Of a DNA stretch of 64,000 bases, positions 33,001 through 41,592 are shown piece after piece. The position numbers were made by a program, and so were the translations under genes. This stretch comes from JBFGJH01 sp041586155 (GTDB taxonomy: Bacteria; Actinomycetota; Acidimicrobiia; Spongiisociales; JAENVV01), in the NCBI GenBank assembly GCA_041586155.1, contig JBFHAT010000010.1:1-64000 (forward strand). Reading direction: 5' to 3'. Position 1 is the stretch's first letter; every line of letters begins with the position of its first letter. The notes beneath the pieces are model-generated. The model saw only the letters and a program-made list of their open reading frames with translations. It did not search any database and was not told the origin of the DNA.

Positions 33001-34319
33001 CCCGCCCGAGCTCCGAAGGCTTGAACGGTCGCGGACAGCAGTCGTTCTGTCCGGTTGATCGATTCGATGGACACCCGTTCGTCGTGTCCGTGGAACATGG
33101 AGAGGAACTCCCCGAATCCCACTGCCCCATCGAACCTGCCGGCACCGTACGCGACCGTGCCTCGGGTGCGCCAGAATCGGGCGTCGGTGGACGCCGGTGT
33201 GAGCACCGGCACCATGGCCCGGCTGTCGTCGAGCGATTCGTAGGCGTCGCCCAGCGCCTCCCACAGCAACCCTGCCGCCGGCGAGCTCGTTGCAGGATGG
33301 TTGCGGAACGGCTCGAAAGTCAGGCGGTCGGCGGCCGAGCCCAGCGTCTTGCGGACATGCTCAGCCAACGTCGACTCGTCCTGTCCAGGCAGCACGCGGA
33401 CGTCAAACGCTCCGTGTGCGTCGCCCGGTATGACGTTCACCTTCACACCGGCGTCGAGCATGGTGGGACTGATGGTCAGGTGCGTACAAGCGTGGACGTA
33501 ACGTGCGAGGAGCGGATCAGAGGCGGACAGCTCCTCGAGGGCGCTGTCGAGCGCATCCGGATCGGTGAGCCGGTCCCGAAGCGCCGGCTCGACGGGAAGA
33601 TGGCCCACGAACGTCTGCCAGTCGGGCGAGATCGCTATGGGGGTGGCGGCATCCGCAAGTGAGGCGATCGCCCTGGCCATGACCGTCAGGGCGTTGGCCG
33701 TGCCGAACGGCTGGCTGGCATGGCCGGGCACCCCCGCCGTCGTCACCGCCTGGAAAAGGGGCCCCTTCTCTGCCACCTGGACCAACGGAAGGCCTCCTGG
33801 CGCGAGTGCGGGATACGCGATCTCGGTGAGCATGTAGTCGACCGCGACTTCATTCCAGTGCTGGGCGGTGATGCTGTCAGCCCCGAACTCACCGCCGGCT
33901 TCCTCGTCTGCAAGCGCGAGAAACACTAGGTCACCGGGGAGGGGCTCTCGCTCCCCGGCGAGATAGGACCGGAACACGGCGGCCATGGCCCCGGTGAGGT
34001 TGAGCATGTCGACGGCTCCCCGACCCCAGACGAATTCGTCCACCACCTCCGCCCCGAATGGGTCGCGTTTCCAACCGTCTGGATCTGCTGGCACCACGTC
34101 CAGGTGACCCATCAGCGCAAGCGAGGGACCGCCCGCGGTCCCGGGGATGCGGTAGAGCAGGCTTTGCCGGCCCGGAGCCGGTTCGAAGACCCGGCCGCCC
34201 ACGCCGAAGAAGTCCTGCAGCGTGTCCACCGACCGGTATTCGTGGCCCGACTCCGCAGTGCCGTCGTTGACGCACCTGTTGCGGATCAGCTGGCGAACGA
34301 GATCGGTCGTGTCCGTCAC
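32997..34319 (-). CDS. M20-family metallopeptidase
   Basis: A 440-residue zinc peptidase of the ArgE/DapE/carboxypeptidase G2 class. The metal ligands are visible: MGHLDVVPAD (His, Asp), WGRGAVDMLN, and the catalytic Glu pair LALADEEAGGEFGA, with a late His in SMFHGHDE. The dimerisation domain lies between about residues 190 and 320. Family members remove N-acyl groups or cleave dipeptides; the substrate here is open. It overlaps the MutT-type gene by four bases. Confidence 0.9.
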   Translation of the reverse strand: MTDTTDLVRQLIRNRCVNDGTAESGHEYRSVDTLQDFFGVGGRVFEPAPGRQSLLYRIPGTAGGPSLALMGHLDVVPADPDGWKRDPFGAEVVDEFVWGRGAVDMLNLTGAMAAVFRSYLAGEREPLPGDLVFLALADEEAGGEFGADSITAQHWNEVAVDYMLTEIAYPALAPGGLPLVQVAEKGPLFQAVTTAGVPGHASQPFGTANALTVMARAIASLADAATPIAISPDWQTFVGHLPVEPALRDRLTDPDALDSALEELSASDPLLARYVHACTHLTISPTMLDAGVKVNVIPGDAHGAFDVRVLPGQDESTLAEHVRKTLGSAADRLTFEPFRNHPATSSPAAGLLWEALGDAYESLDDSRAMVPVLTPASTDARFWRTRGTVAYGAGRFDGAVGFGEFLSMFHGHDERVSIESINRTERLLSATVQAFGARAG

Positions 34320-34738
34320 ATCGTCCCACCGGGATCAGCCGCGGTGATCGCGTCCAGCAGTTCGTGCATCGTCGGTGGCATGGGAAGCGCACGTGCCGCC
34401 TCCAGTGCGAACCATCCGGCATCGACGGCGTCGTCTCCGGCTCGCAGCTCGCCGCCTCGGACCGTTCCGTAGAAGTCGATGATGACGAACCGCCGATCGG
34501 ATTCGCCGGCCGTTGCGCCCACCCAAGCGACGTCACCCACCTCGACATCCAAGCCGGTTTCTTCTCGCACCTCCCGCGCGGCGGCGGCACGGAGTGGCTC
34601 GTCTCCGGTGACCTTGCCGCCGGGGACTGCCCACTGCCCTCGGGCGGGCTCCCGGCCACGTCGGATCAGGAGAATCCGGCCACGGTCGATGATCACCACG
34701 CCGACCGCCGGGATCGGATGGTCACCGCTCGTCGTCAT
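34316..34738 (-). CDS. NUDIX hydrolase, MutT-like
   Basis: A 140-residue NUDIX protein. The box reads GGKVTGDEPLRAAAAREVREETGLD, near residue 40. The small size and the opening AVGVVIIDRGRILLIRRGREPARGQWAVPGG resemble MutT/NudI-type nucleotide diphosphatases. Substrate unknown. It overlaps its neighbours at both ends (4 and 17 bases). Confidence 0.88.
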   Translation of the reverse strand: MTTSGDHPIPAVGVVIIDRGRILLIRRGREPARGQWAVPGGKVTGDEPLRAAAAREVREETGLDVEVGDVAWVGATAGESDRRFVIIDFYGTVRGGELRAGDDAVDAGWFALEAARALPMPPTMHELLDAITAADPGGTM

Positions 34739-35201
34739 GGTGCATGACGATCGAGCGTGCAGAGAATCCTCCGGCTTCGAAGAAGTTCTTCGCCAACCGG
34801 TGGCCGGGCAGCACGTGGGCGTCGAACCGGACGATGCCTTGGCGACGGAACGTCTCCAGCGCCAGGTCCCGCATCGCCTCTCCCACGCCGACGCCTCTGG
34901 CTTCGAGCTGAGTGAACACGTAACGGATCGAGCCGATGATCTCGCCCGTGAGGATCGTCTCTCGTCGTGCGAGGAGGAACCCGAGCGGCACCTCGGAGAG
35001 GGTCCCGAGAATGACGATGGTCGACGGGTCGCCGATGGCAGAAGCCAGCGAAACGTCGATCGGCTGGGGCAGACCGTCGGCTTTGGGCCACATCGGGTGG
35101 AGCTCCACCATCTCGGCCTCCAAGAGCCCGTACAGGCGCGTCAACTCATCGATGTCGCCGGCCGACGCGAACCGAGCGCCGACGACCAATGCGTCGTTCA
35201 C
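34722..35201 (-). CDS. GNAT-family N-acetyltransferase
   Basis: A 159-residue acetyltransferase. The acetyl-CoA loop is LEARGVGVGEAMRDLALETFRRQG, where the Q/RxxGxG/A motif is degenerate (RGVGVG), and NFFEAGGFSARSIVMH provides the C-terminal beta strand. The start is GTG. It is upstream of the MutT-like gene with a 17-base overlap. Substrate unknown. Confidence 0.8.
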   Translation of the reverse strand: MNDALVVGARFASAGDIDELTRLYGLLEAEMVELHPMWPKADGLPQPIDVSLASAIGDPSTIVILGTLSEVPLGFLLARRETILTGEIIGSIRYVFTQLEARGVGVGEAMRDLALETFRRQGIVRFDAHVLPGHRLAKNFFEAGGFSARSIVMHHDDER

Positions 35202-35217
35202 CTGGCGTGACGCCGCG

Positions 35218-35619
35218 TCATGAGGCGCAATCGAAACAGATGCGTTTCCGCTTGTTGGCCAGCTGCGACATCCGTTTGACCAGGAAACAGCTGTTGCAGA
35301 CGAACTCGTCGGACCGCTGCTCCTCCGGCCCCTTGTTGAGCGACAGCTCCTCCCTGCGAATGGCCCGCAGCTCGGCGGCCTCGTCGACCATCAACTCGGT
35401 CTCTGCCTCTTCTTCGAGAAGCTCGAGCTCCTCCGCTTCGAGTTCTTCGAGCGCCTCGGCGTCGTCGGCCCCGGTTTCGTCGTCCTCGGCGTCGTCTTCC
35501 TCATCGTCGAGATCCTCTTCCTCGAGATCATCCTCTTCGAGGTCCTCGTCGTCGATTTCGACATCTTCGAGCTCGTCGTCGTCCAGGTCGTTCAGATCGA
35601 CGTCGTCGTCCAGATCCAA
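35218..35619 (-). CDS. DUF4193-like acidic zinc-ribbon protein
   Basis: The C terminus holds a CX2C-X16-CX2C ribbon (FVCNSCFLV...ICFDCAS), as in actinobacterial DUF4193 proteins. The rest is an extraordinary acidic run: roughly the first 75 residues are mostly Asp, Glu and Leu. TTG 35619 is the only canonical start near the 5' end. The frame is open for at least 30 more codons and still acidic, and the best ribosome binding site (GGAGG, 35681-35685) would serve a start near 35673-35676, where only GTT and ACG occur. The true protein is therefore probably about 152 residues. Function unknown; DUF4193 genes are common in actinobacteria. Confidence 0.8.
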   Translation of the reverse strand: MDLDDDVDLNDLDDDELEDVEIDDEDLEEDDLEEEDLDDEEDDAEDDETGADDAEALEELEAEELELLEEEAETELMVDEAAELRAIRREELSLNKGPEEQRSDEFVCNSCFLVKRMSQLANKRKRICFDCAS

Positions 35620-35745
35620 GTCTTCGTCGAGTTCGACGTCATCCAGATCTTCTTCGAGCGTTTCGTCAGCCGTAACCGAACCTCCATCGCGGGGCCGGGA
35701 GTATAGACACAGCGAGCGATAACGGGCAGGGAGGCCGAACGACGG

Positions 35746-36630
35746 CTACAAGCGGACCGCCAGTCGACCTTGTGCCAGTCGTGCATCCACCGGAGCCTCG
35801 CCGATCAGCTCACCGTCCGCCTCGATCGGCCACGGTCGATCGGCCTCCAGCCGGACCGTGGGAGTCGAGAGCCTCCGCACGGCTCGATGGCCCAGATGAA
35901 GACCCCGCTTGAGCTTCGGAAACAGCGCCGGCGCATCCCTCACTCGTGCGTCGATGAGTTGCACATCGAGCAAGCCATCCATCGTGGCGGCACGAGGCGC
36001 GACGTTGAGCCCTCCCCCGAAGAACTGTCCGTTGGCCAGCACCACCGCGATGGCACGCGATTCGACAGTTCGCCGCGGGGTGACGAGCCTCACCTGCGCA
36101 GCACGAAACAACGGCAACGTCGCCCAAAAGGCGATCTGGTATTTGGCAGCACCGAGCCCTCGTGGCAGCCGGTCCGCGGTGCGGACACACGCCGCAGCCA
36201 AACCGGCATCTGCGATGTTGAGAAACGCACGGGTTCCCCACGATCCCTCGAGCACGCCCAGGTCGATCGGATAGTCAGTGGAGTGGTTGAGGCGCTCGAC
36301 GGAGGATTCGAGATCCTGAGGCAGCCCAAACGTTCTCGCAAAGTCGGAGCCTGTGCCGGCAGGGACGATCGAAATTGTCACGGGCTCGGTCGTGGAGGCG
36401 TGGATCGCGTCTGCCACCACGTTCAACGTCCCATCGCCCCCGACGGCGGCAATGTGGCGGACACCTTCGCTGAGCAACCCCTCTACCGCCCCGCGCATCT
36501 GCCCTTCCCCCACTGGCGCAGCCACCGATGCGCTCACCTTGTGATGGGCGAGGGCATCGATCACCCTCTGCTCGAGGTCGCTACGGCCGCCCGCCGCCGG
36601 ATTGACGAGCACTCCCCAATGCTCGGTCAT
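35746..36630 (-). CDS. Diacylglycerol kinase-family lipid kinase
   Basis: A 294-residue DAGK/sphingosine-kinase family protein. NPAAGG is at residues 10-15, the nucleotide motif GGDGT at 64-68, and PAGTGSDFAR near 92. The C-terminal beta-sandwich domain ends with the conserved EADGE motif (WPIEADGELIGEAPV). It would phosphorylate diacylglycerol or a related lipid at the inner membrane face. It overlaps helY by four bases (ATGA). Confidence 0.88.
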   Translation of the reverse strand: MTEHWGVLVNPAAGGRSDLEQRVIDALAHHKVSASVAAPVGEGQMRGAVEGLLSEGVRHIAAVGGDGTLNVVADAIHASTTEPVTISIVPAGTGSDFARTFGLPQDLESSVERLNHSTDYPIDLGVLEGSWGTRAFLNIADAGLAAACVRTADRLPRGLGAAKYQIAFWATLPLFRAAQVRLVTPRRTVESRAIAVVLANGQFFGGGLNVAPRAATMDGLLDVQLIDARVRDAPALFPKLKRGLHLGHRAVRRLSTPTVRLEADRPWPIEADGELIGEAPVDARLAQGRLAVRL

Positions 36631-39107
36631 CCGATGCCGCCGGCCGCCACTACGCCCCGATCGACCCTGCGCATCGCCTCGTCGGCAGTGTCGGCCAGTT
36701 GCGGCGCGGCGTCCCGAATCTGTCGGAGCACGTCGAGGAGCTGGCGGCTCACCCGGACGAAGTCGCCCGGCGCCATCATGGTCTCCTCGAGGATCTCTTC
36801 GAGGTTGAAACCCTGCGCCCAGTGATAGGCGAGCTCGGCGAATCCGAAGTCAGGACGTCGAGTGGGGCTCAACCCGCGCTGCGTTTCGTCGGAGACGAGC
36901 TCTTCCCACATCGCCGTGATCGAGGCGGCGGTGGGCGCCAGCCCCATAGGGGGAGGCGTTTCGTCGGATTCCAGACGAGACTCGTACACGAACCCCGACA
37001 CGGCGGCAGCGAGGTCGGGCGCCGCCAGTGCATCGAGATGTCCTGCCAGCATCGTTTCGGCGATGAGCAGATCCTGTTCGGAATAGAGGTAGCGCAGGCG
37101 CTCGCCGGGCGGCCTCAGCCTCCAGCCCTCGGTGTAGCCCCGCTCCTCCAACACGGCCAGGACGGCTCGGAACTCGTCGACCAGACCGACGCCAGAGTCT
37201 GCCACTCTCACCGACCGTTCGAGCCGGCGTGCCTTGCGGACCATCCGCATATGGTCGTAGACGTCGGGGCACCCGGCGACTGGATGGTCGACGCCACCGG
37301 CATCGGGCTGGCCGTGGAACGTTCGGAGTCTCTGTACGAGCCGCTGTTGTCCCCGTCTGTCCCGAGGGTTGAGGTTCTTGGGCATGGCGATCCGGCCCAG
37401 ATGCTGGGCGGCGGCCATCTCATCGATGGTGAAACGCCGAACCTTCCCGGCGGTGGAGAGCATCGCAACCGGCGACGGCGCGCTGGGGTGGACCTGGATG
37501 ACGAGATACCTGGCGGGGGCTCGGCCTCCGCTCAACTCCATCACGTCGCCCGGAGCCACGTCTTCGACCAGCTCACGTCCGACTCGGTCGACGATCTCTG
37601 CATACGCCCATATGTCTCCCCGCTCGCATTCGGCTTGAGCCTTGACCGCTGCCAGCTCGCTGAGACGGTCGTTTCGCCGTCGCACAGCACGATTCACCTC
37701 AGCGTCCCTCTGGAATTCGGCGAACGAGGCCCGCAAGAGATCCTCAGCCAGTTCGCGCTCGTAGTTGGCGATGAGGTTGACCGCCATGTTGTAGGTCGGC
37801 TTGAAACTCGATTCCAGTCGGGAAGATCCGGCAGCGGCGACGGCAGCAAGCCGCTCGAATTTGGTCCATTTGGAATGCAGCGATACCCCGTAGCCGACCA
37901 CGTCGATCCCCCTACGGCCGGCTCGCCCCGTGAGCTGGGTGTAGTCGGATGGACCGAGCAGCACATGGGACTCGCCGTCGAATTTGCTCATCGAATCGAG
38001 GACCACCGATCGGGCCGGCATGTTGATGCCGAGCGCCAGCGTTTCCGTCGCGAACACCACTTTGAGCAGGCCTCGTTCGAACAGCTCCTCCACGGTTTCC
38101 TTGAACGCCGGCACCATCCCGGCGTGGTGAGGCGCTACGCCTGCTTCCAGGTCGGACAGCCATTCACCGAATTGCAGGATCGACAAGTCGTCAGCTGGAA
38201 GATGATCGGTCCGCTCGAGCGCGATCCTCCTGATCTCGGATCGTTCCTCGCGAGACGTCAGCCGCAGCCCGGGTGTAGCCGCCACCCGCCGGGTGGCGGC
38301 TTCGCATCCCGCTCGCGAGAAGATGAAGTAGATCGCAGGCAGCATGCCCTCACTCGCCAGCGTCTCCACCACCTCGGGTCGGCGAGGCGTGGCGAAGCGT
38401 TTACGCCGGCCGGTCTTTGAGGCGAGCAGCCGCAGGACTCTGCGATTGGGTCGAGTCTGAGTGCCGTGCTGCTCGAACATGTCGAACATCAGGGTCTCCC
38501 CCTGCCACAGGTCGGTCACCATGAACTTCGGCTGAAGCGGCACAGGCCGGTGTGACTCGAGCACGAGTGACGTCGGACCCCGCCGCATCTGCACCCAGTG
38601 GGTGAATTCTTCAGGGTTGGCGATCGTGGCCGACAGACACACGAGCTGCACTTTCTCGGGAGCGTGGATGATGACTTCCTCCCACACCGATCCTCGGATG
38701 CGGTCGGCGAGATAATGCACCTCGTCGAGAACGGCGATTCGGAGGTTGTTCAGCGCCGACGACTGCGCGTAGATCATGTTCCGCAAGACCTCGGTGGTCA
38801 TGACAACGATCGGAGCGTCCCCGTTGATCGAGTTGTCGCCGGTGAGCAAGCCAACATCGTGTTCGCCGTAGATGTCTACGAAGTCCTGGTACTTCTGGTT
38901 GGAGAGCGCCTTGATCGGTGTGGTGTAGAACGCCCGCTCGCCGGCGGCATGGGCGAGCGCGACCGCAAACTCTGCAATCAGGGTCTTGCCTGCCCCCGTG
39001 GGCGCCGTGACGACGACCGTCTCGCCCCGGGCGATCAGCTCGGCGGCTTCGCGCTGAAACGCATCGGCCTCGTACGGGAGCGCCGCGAAGTATTCGTCGA
39101 CGGTCAC
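36627..39107 (-). CDS. helY: DEAD/DEAH RNA helicase HelY (Ski2/Mtr4-like)
   Basis: An 826-residue superfamily 2 helicase. Walker A APTGAGKTLIAEF is at about 35-47, motif II is DEVH (LDEVHYLAD), motif III SATIANPEEF, and the helicase C domain has GINMPARSVVLDSM and QLTGRAGRRGID. The C-terminal Ski2/DSHCT-like arm and ratchet domain runs to the end. It probably unwinds RNA during decay or processing. The GTG start overlaps the tatC stop (GTGA). The helY-tatC-tatA-pafC order is that of mycobacteria. Confidence 0.93.
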   Translation of the reverse strand: MTVDEYFAALPYEADAFQREAAELIARGETVVVTAPTGAGKTLIAEFAVALAHAAGERAFYTTPIKALSNQKYQDFVDIYGEHDVGLLTGDNSINGDAPIVVMTTEVLRNMIYAQSSALNNLRIAVLDEVHYLADRIRGSVWEEVIIHAPEKVQLVCLSATIANPEEFTHWVQMRRGPTSLVLESHRPVPLQPKFMVTDLWQGETLMFDMFEQHGTQTRPNRRVLRLLASKTGRRKRFATPRRPEVVETLASEGMLPAIYFIFSRAGCEAATRRVAATPGLRLTSREERSEIRRIALERTDHLPADDLSILQFGEWLSDLEAGVAPHHAGMVPAFKETVEELFERGLLKVVFATETLALGINMPARSVVLDSMSKFDGESHVLLGPSDYTQLTGRAGRRGIDVVGYGVSLHSKWTKFERLAAVAAAGSSRLESSFKPTYNMAVNLIANYERELAEDLLRASFAEFQRDAEVNRAVRRRNDRLSELAAVKAQAECERGDIWAYAEIVDRVGRELVEDVAPGDVMELSGGRAPARYLVIQVHPSAPSPVAMLSTAGKVRRFTIDEMAAAQHLGRIAMPKNLNPRDRRGQQRLVQRLRTFHGQPDAGGVDHPVAGCPDVYDHMRMVRKARRLERSVRVADSGVGLVDEFRAVLAVLEERGYTEGWRLRPPGERLRYLYSEQDLLIAETMLAGHLDALAAPDLAAAVSGFVYESRLESDETPPPMGLAPTAASITAMWEELVSDETQRGLSPTRRPDFGFAELAYHWAQGFNLEEILEETMMAPGDFVRVSRQLLDVLRQIRDAAPQLADTADEAMRRVDRGVVAAGGIG

Positions 39108-39820
39108 TTGCGCAAGAGATACCGTATGAGGAGGAGGGTCACCTCGTACAGGAGGTACAGCGGGACCGACAGGAACAGCATGGTGAAGGGGTCACCCGTG
39201 GGGGTGGCCATCGCGGCGATGATTGCGATGACGAGCACTGCCCAACGGCGGCCTCGAGCGAGTTGCTCGGATTTGACCAGACCGAGCGCCCCCGCCGTGA
39301 ACAGTACGACCGGGAACTCGAAGCTCAGCCCGAATACGAGCAGGAATCGGATGGCGAAGTTCAGGTACTCGGACACGGTGGTCCCTTGACCGACGTCGAG
39401 CGTGTCCTGCAGGAAGAGCAGACCCCGGGGGAGAATGTAGTAGGCGAACCCCACACCCACGAGGAACAGGCTCACGGTGGCCGCCACGATGGGCACCACC
39501 CATCGGCGCTCTTTCTTCGTCAGCGCCGGCGACACGAAGGCCCACGCCTGCCATGTGATGGGCACCGATGCGAACACGAAGCCGCCGAACAGAGCAAGGC
39601 GCATCGCGGATGAGAAGGCTTCGGCCGGCCTGATGGTCACCAACTCGGCGTCGGGGAAGGCCACTTCGAATGGACGGGTGATCCAAGCGAAGATTGGATC
39701 ACGCAGCAGATAGGCCAGGATGGCGCCACCCACCAGGGCTGCCGACCCCTTCACGAGGCGCCAGCGAAGCTCTTCGAGATGCTCGAGCAGCGGCGCTCGG
39801 CCATCCTGTTTGATCATCAC
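39104..39820 (-). CDS. tatC: Sec-independent protein translocase TatC
   Basis: A 238-residue membrane protein with six transmembrane segments, the twin-arginine signal receptor of the Tat pathway. The N-terminal LLEHLEELRWRLVKGSAALVGG and the FEFPVVLFTAGALGLV segment, which contains the conserved Glu of TM4, are typical. The start codon is GTG 39820 or the ATG directly after it; the GTG overlaps the tatA stop. It forms the translocon with the TatA/TatB-type protein encoded just upstream. Confidence 0.95.
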   Translation of the reverse strand: MMIKQDGRAPLLEHLEELRWRLVKGSAALVGGAILAYLLRDPIFAWITRPFEVAFPDAELVTIRPAEAFSSAMRLALFGGFVFASVPITWQAWAFVSPALTKKERRWVVPIVAATVSLFLVGVGFAYYILPRGLLFLQDTLDVGQGTTVSEYLNFAIRFLLVFGLSFEFPVVLFTAGALGLVKSEQLARGRRWAVLVIAIIAAMATPTGDPFTMLFLSVPLYLLYEVTLLLIRYLLRK

Positions 39821-40257
39821 CCGTCGCTCTCGTCGAGGAGATCCTCCCCGGCTTCGATGCGGTGGAGGTCATCGGCGGCGTCACTCGGTTTGGGGCCCCG
39901 TTCGGTGACCGGCCCGGACCAGGTCAGCCCGCTCCGCAGGTCCTGGCCGGTGGACTTGAGGTCGTCGCCGATTCCGCTCAGTGGCTTGGAGATGTCGTCT
40001 TGTGCCGACTTGAGGTCGTCGCGGATCTCTCCCAACGGTCCGGCAATGTCGTCCTTGAGCTCCTTGAGGGGCTCTTCGATCGCCGCGACCTCTCGTTCGA
40101 TACCCTGCCGAAAATCGAGGGCGACTGCTCTGATCTCACGCGAGATCTCGCCGATTCGGCGAGCCAGCTTGGGCAGGCGTTGAGGCCCGACAACGACCAG
40201 TGCGATGATGAACAGCATGACCATCTCGCCGCCGTTGATCCCGAAAAAGCCATCCAT
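39817..40257 (-). CDS. tatA: Twin-arginine translocase TatA/TatB-type subunit
   Basis: A 146-residue protein with one N-terminal transmembrane helix (about residues 10-25, MVMLFIIALVVVGPQRLPKLA), an amphipathic helix and a long charged C-terminal tail. The Glu at residue 11 and the length favour TatB, while the operon position matches tatA (Rv2094c). It recruits or forms the Tat pore with TatC. The start codon sits inside a strong hairpin (40251-40290), which may regulate translation or transcription. Confidence 0.9.
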   Translation of the reverse strand: MDGFFGINGGEMVMLFIIALVVVGPQRLPKLARRIGEISREIRAVALDFRQGIEREVAAIEEPLKELKDDIAGPLGEIRDDLKSAQDDISKPLSGIGDDLKSTGQDLRSGLTWSGPVTERGPKPSDAADDLHRIEAGEDLLDESDG

Positions 40258-40290
40258 CCCCGTCCATGGTAGATGGAGCGGGGATGGATG
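40251..40290 (-). terminator. Terminator-like hairpin folded over the tatA start
   Basis: In the minus-strand RNA a 12-bp perfect stem (40290-40279 with 40262-40251), one bulged base and a further 5 bp (40277-40273 with 40267-40263) enclose a five-base loop. The sequence GC then TTTTT follows at 40250-40244. The tatA ATG (40257-40255) lies in the 3' arm. It has the form of an intrinsic terminator overlapping a translation start. An attenuator or a thermosensor-like control is possible; this is inference. Confidence 0.55.
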
Positions 40291-40311
40291 AGGAGGTCGT
40301 GGGAATCTTGG

Positions 40312-40602
40312 TCAGGAGGCGAGCAAACGGACCGGATCCATCTCTCGCTCGAGCGCGATCGCGAACTCTTCGATCTCTTGCTCGGTGATCGGTGAGTTGT
40401 TCACGATCTGGTAGCGCACTCCCGTCGCCAGCAGCACGTTCACCACTCTGCTGTTTGCCGGTCGACGCTGCATGGTGAAGCAGCTCGGGCAAATGAAGCG
40501 GTAGGTGCCGCTGTCTCCGCTGATGTCGAGCTCTAGGTCCAAGTCGTTGGGTCCTAGCTCGACATCTCCGCACGCAGCGCACGTGGTCTTGATGGTGGTC
40601 AT
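40312..40602 (-). CDS. Small zinc-ribbon protein between pafC and tatA
   Basis: A 96-residue protein with an N-terminal CX2C-X26-CX2C zinc-ribbon pattern (TTCAACGD...FICPSCFTM) and an alpha-beta C-terminal part. ATG 40602 is preferred because GGAGA lies nine bases upstream; an in-frame ATG 12 codons earlier lacks one. I do not recognise a named family. Its position within the pafC-tatA cluster suggests coexpression, not function. Confidence 0.75.
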   Translation of the reverse strand: MTTIKTTCAACGDVELGPNDLDLELDISGDSGTYRFICPSCFTMQRRPANSRVVNVLLATGVRYQIVNNSPITEQEIEEFAIALEREMDPVRLLAS

Positions 40603-40680
40603 CGTGGGTATCTCCGCAAACCGTTCTTCTTGGATCATGTATCGGTCGGAGGACCAGAAAGCTGTAGAAGTTCTGCGTGC

Positions 40681-41592
40681 TCACTCGTAGCGCTGCAGAA
40701 TCGCCTTTCTCAGGCGCGCCACGGCGGCGGCGACTTCCTCACCCTGCTGCAGCTGGGCATCGGCGCCCAGCCTGAGGAGAAGCCGGGCGATGACCATCTC
40801 GTCGGGGGCTGAGAACCGAATGGTGCCATCGTTGTCGATCTCCTCGACCGGGTAGTAGTCAGACACCCATCGGGCCTTTTCGCCTAGCCGTATGACGGCT
40901 TGAACGTCGTCTGGCGAGGGTGTATAGCGAACGTGTGGCTGGACCGCCTCAGGCGGGTCGAACGTCTCTTCGCGCATCGTGGCCTGCCTGATCCGGTCTA
41001 CTCGGAACACACGCTCGTCACCGGCCCTGCGGCAGTGCGCGGTGAGATACCAGTTACCCATCGAGGAGAACACTGCGGCAGGTTCGACGGCCCGTTCGGT
41101 CGTCTCGTCGGTGGACAGGGCGGTGTAGACGAGATCCACGACATTGCCGTCCCTCGCCGCCCGCCGGAGGAGGTCGACGATCTGGGGGGCGGCGCCCAGC
41201 TCCACGGAGAGAGCGTCGTCCACGTCGGGCAGCAAAGCCCGGCTGAGCTTCTCCACGGCACGTTCGAGCGCCGGCGGGGCCTGGCCGACGCTGGTCAGCG
41301 CCATTCCCGCCGCAAGCAGCCCGAGCGCTTCCGCGGGGTTCAGCCGCAGCGGCCGGCTGAAGTACTCGGCCATGTCGACCACCACCTCGTCGTCTTCGAC
41401 GTAGGCGACCATGAGCTCTCCGGGGCCGTAGCCGGGCAGACCGCACACGAACACCAGATCCAGGTCGGCGATCAGCTGCGCTCTGCTGTACCCGAACCGC
41501 TCGCAGACCTCGTCGACCGTCGCACCCGGATTGGCGATGACATACGGAATCATCGACAGGATGCGCGTGAGACGCTCGGCGGTGCGGCTCAC
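40681..41592 (-). CDS. pafC: WYL-domain regulator PafC
   Basis: A 303-residue regulator: an N-terminal winged helix (residues 1-65, RLTRILSMIPYVIANPGATVDEVCERFG), a WYL domain (about 130-215, with GNWYLTAHCRR) and a WCX-type C-terminal extension. With PafB it forms the PafBC activator of the DNA-damage response in mycobacteria. GTG 41592 overlaps the pafB stop (GTGA); the 64-codon upstream in-frame extension is pafB sequence in another frame. Confidence 0.92.
   Translation of the reverse strand: MSRTAERLTRILSMIPYVIANPGATVDEVCERFGYSRAQLIADLDLVFVCGLPGYGPGELMVAYVEDDEVVVDMAEYFSRPLRLNPAEALGLLAAGMALTSVGQAPPALERAVEKLSRALLPDVDDALSVELGAAPQIVDLLRRAARDGNVVDLVYTALSTDETTERAVEPAAVFSSMGNWYLTAHCRRAGDERVFRVDRIRQATMREETFDPPEAVQPHVRYTPSPDDVQAVIRLGEKARWVSDYYPVEEIDNDGTIRFSAPDEMVIARLLLRLGADAQLQQGEEVAAAVARLRKAILQRYE

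Noticed and set aside
35400..35660. Plus-strand Ser-rich frame (35189-35722)
   Set aside because: It is the mirror of the Asp/Glu-rich stretch of the DUF4193-like gene, in which GAC and GAG codons read as Ser-rich in antisense.
36699..38420. 573-codon open frame on the plus strand
   Set aside because: Antisense to helY with no independent support.
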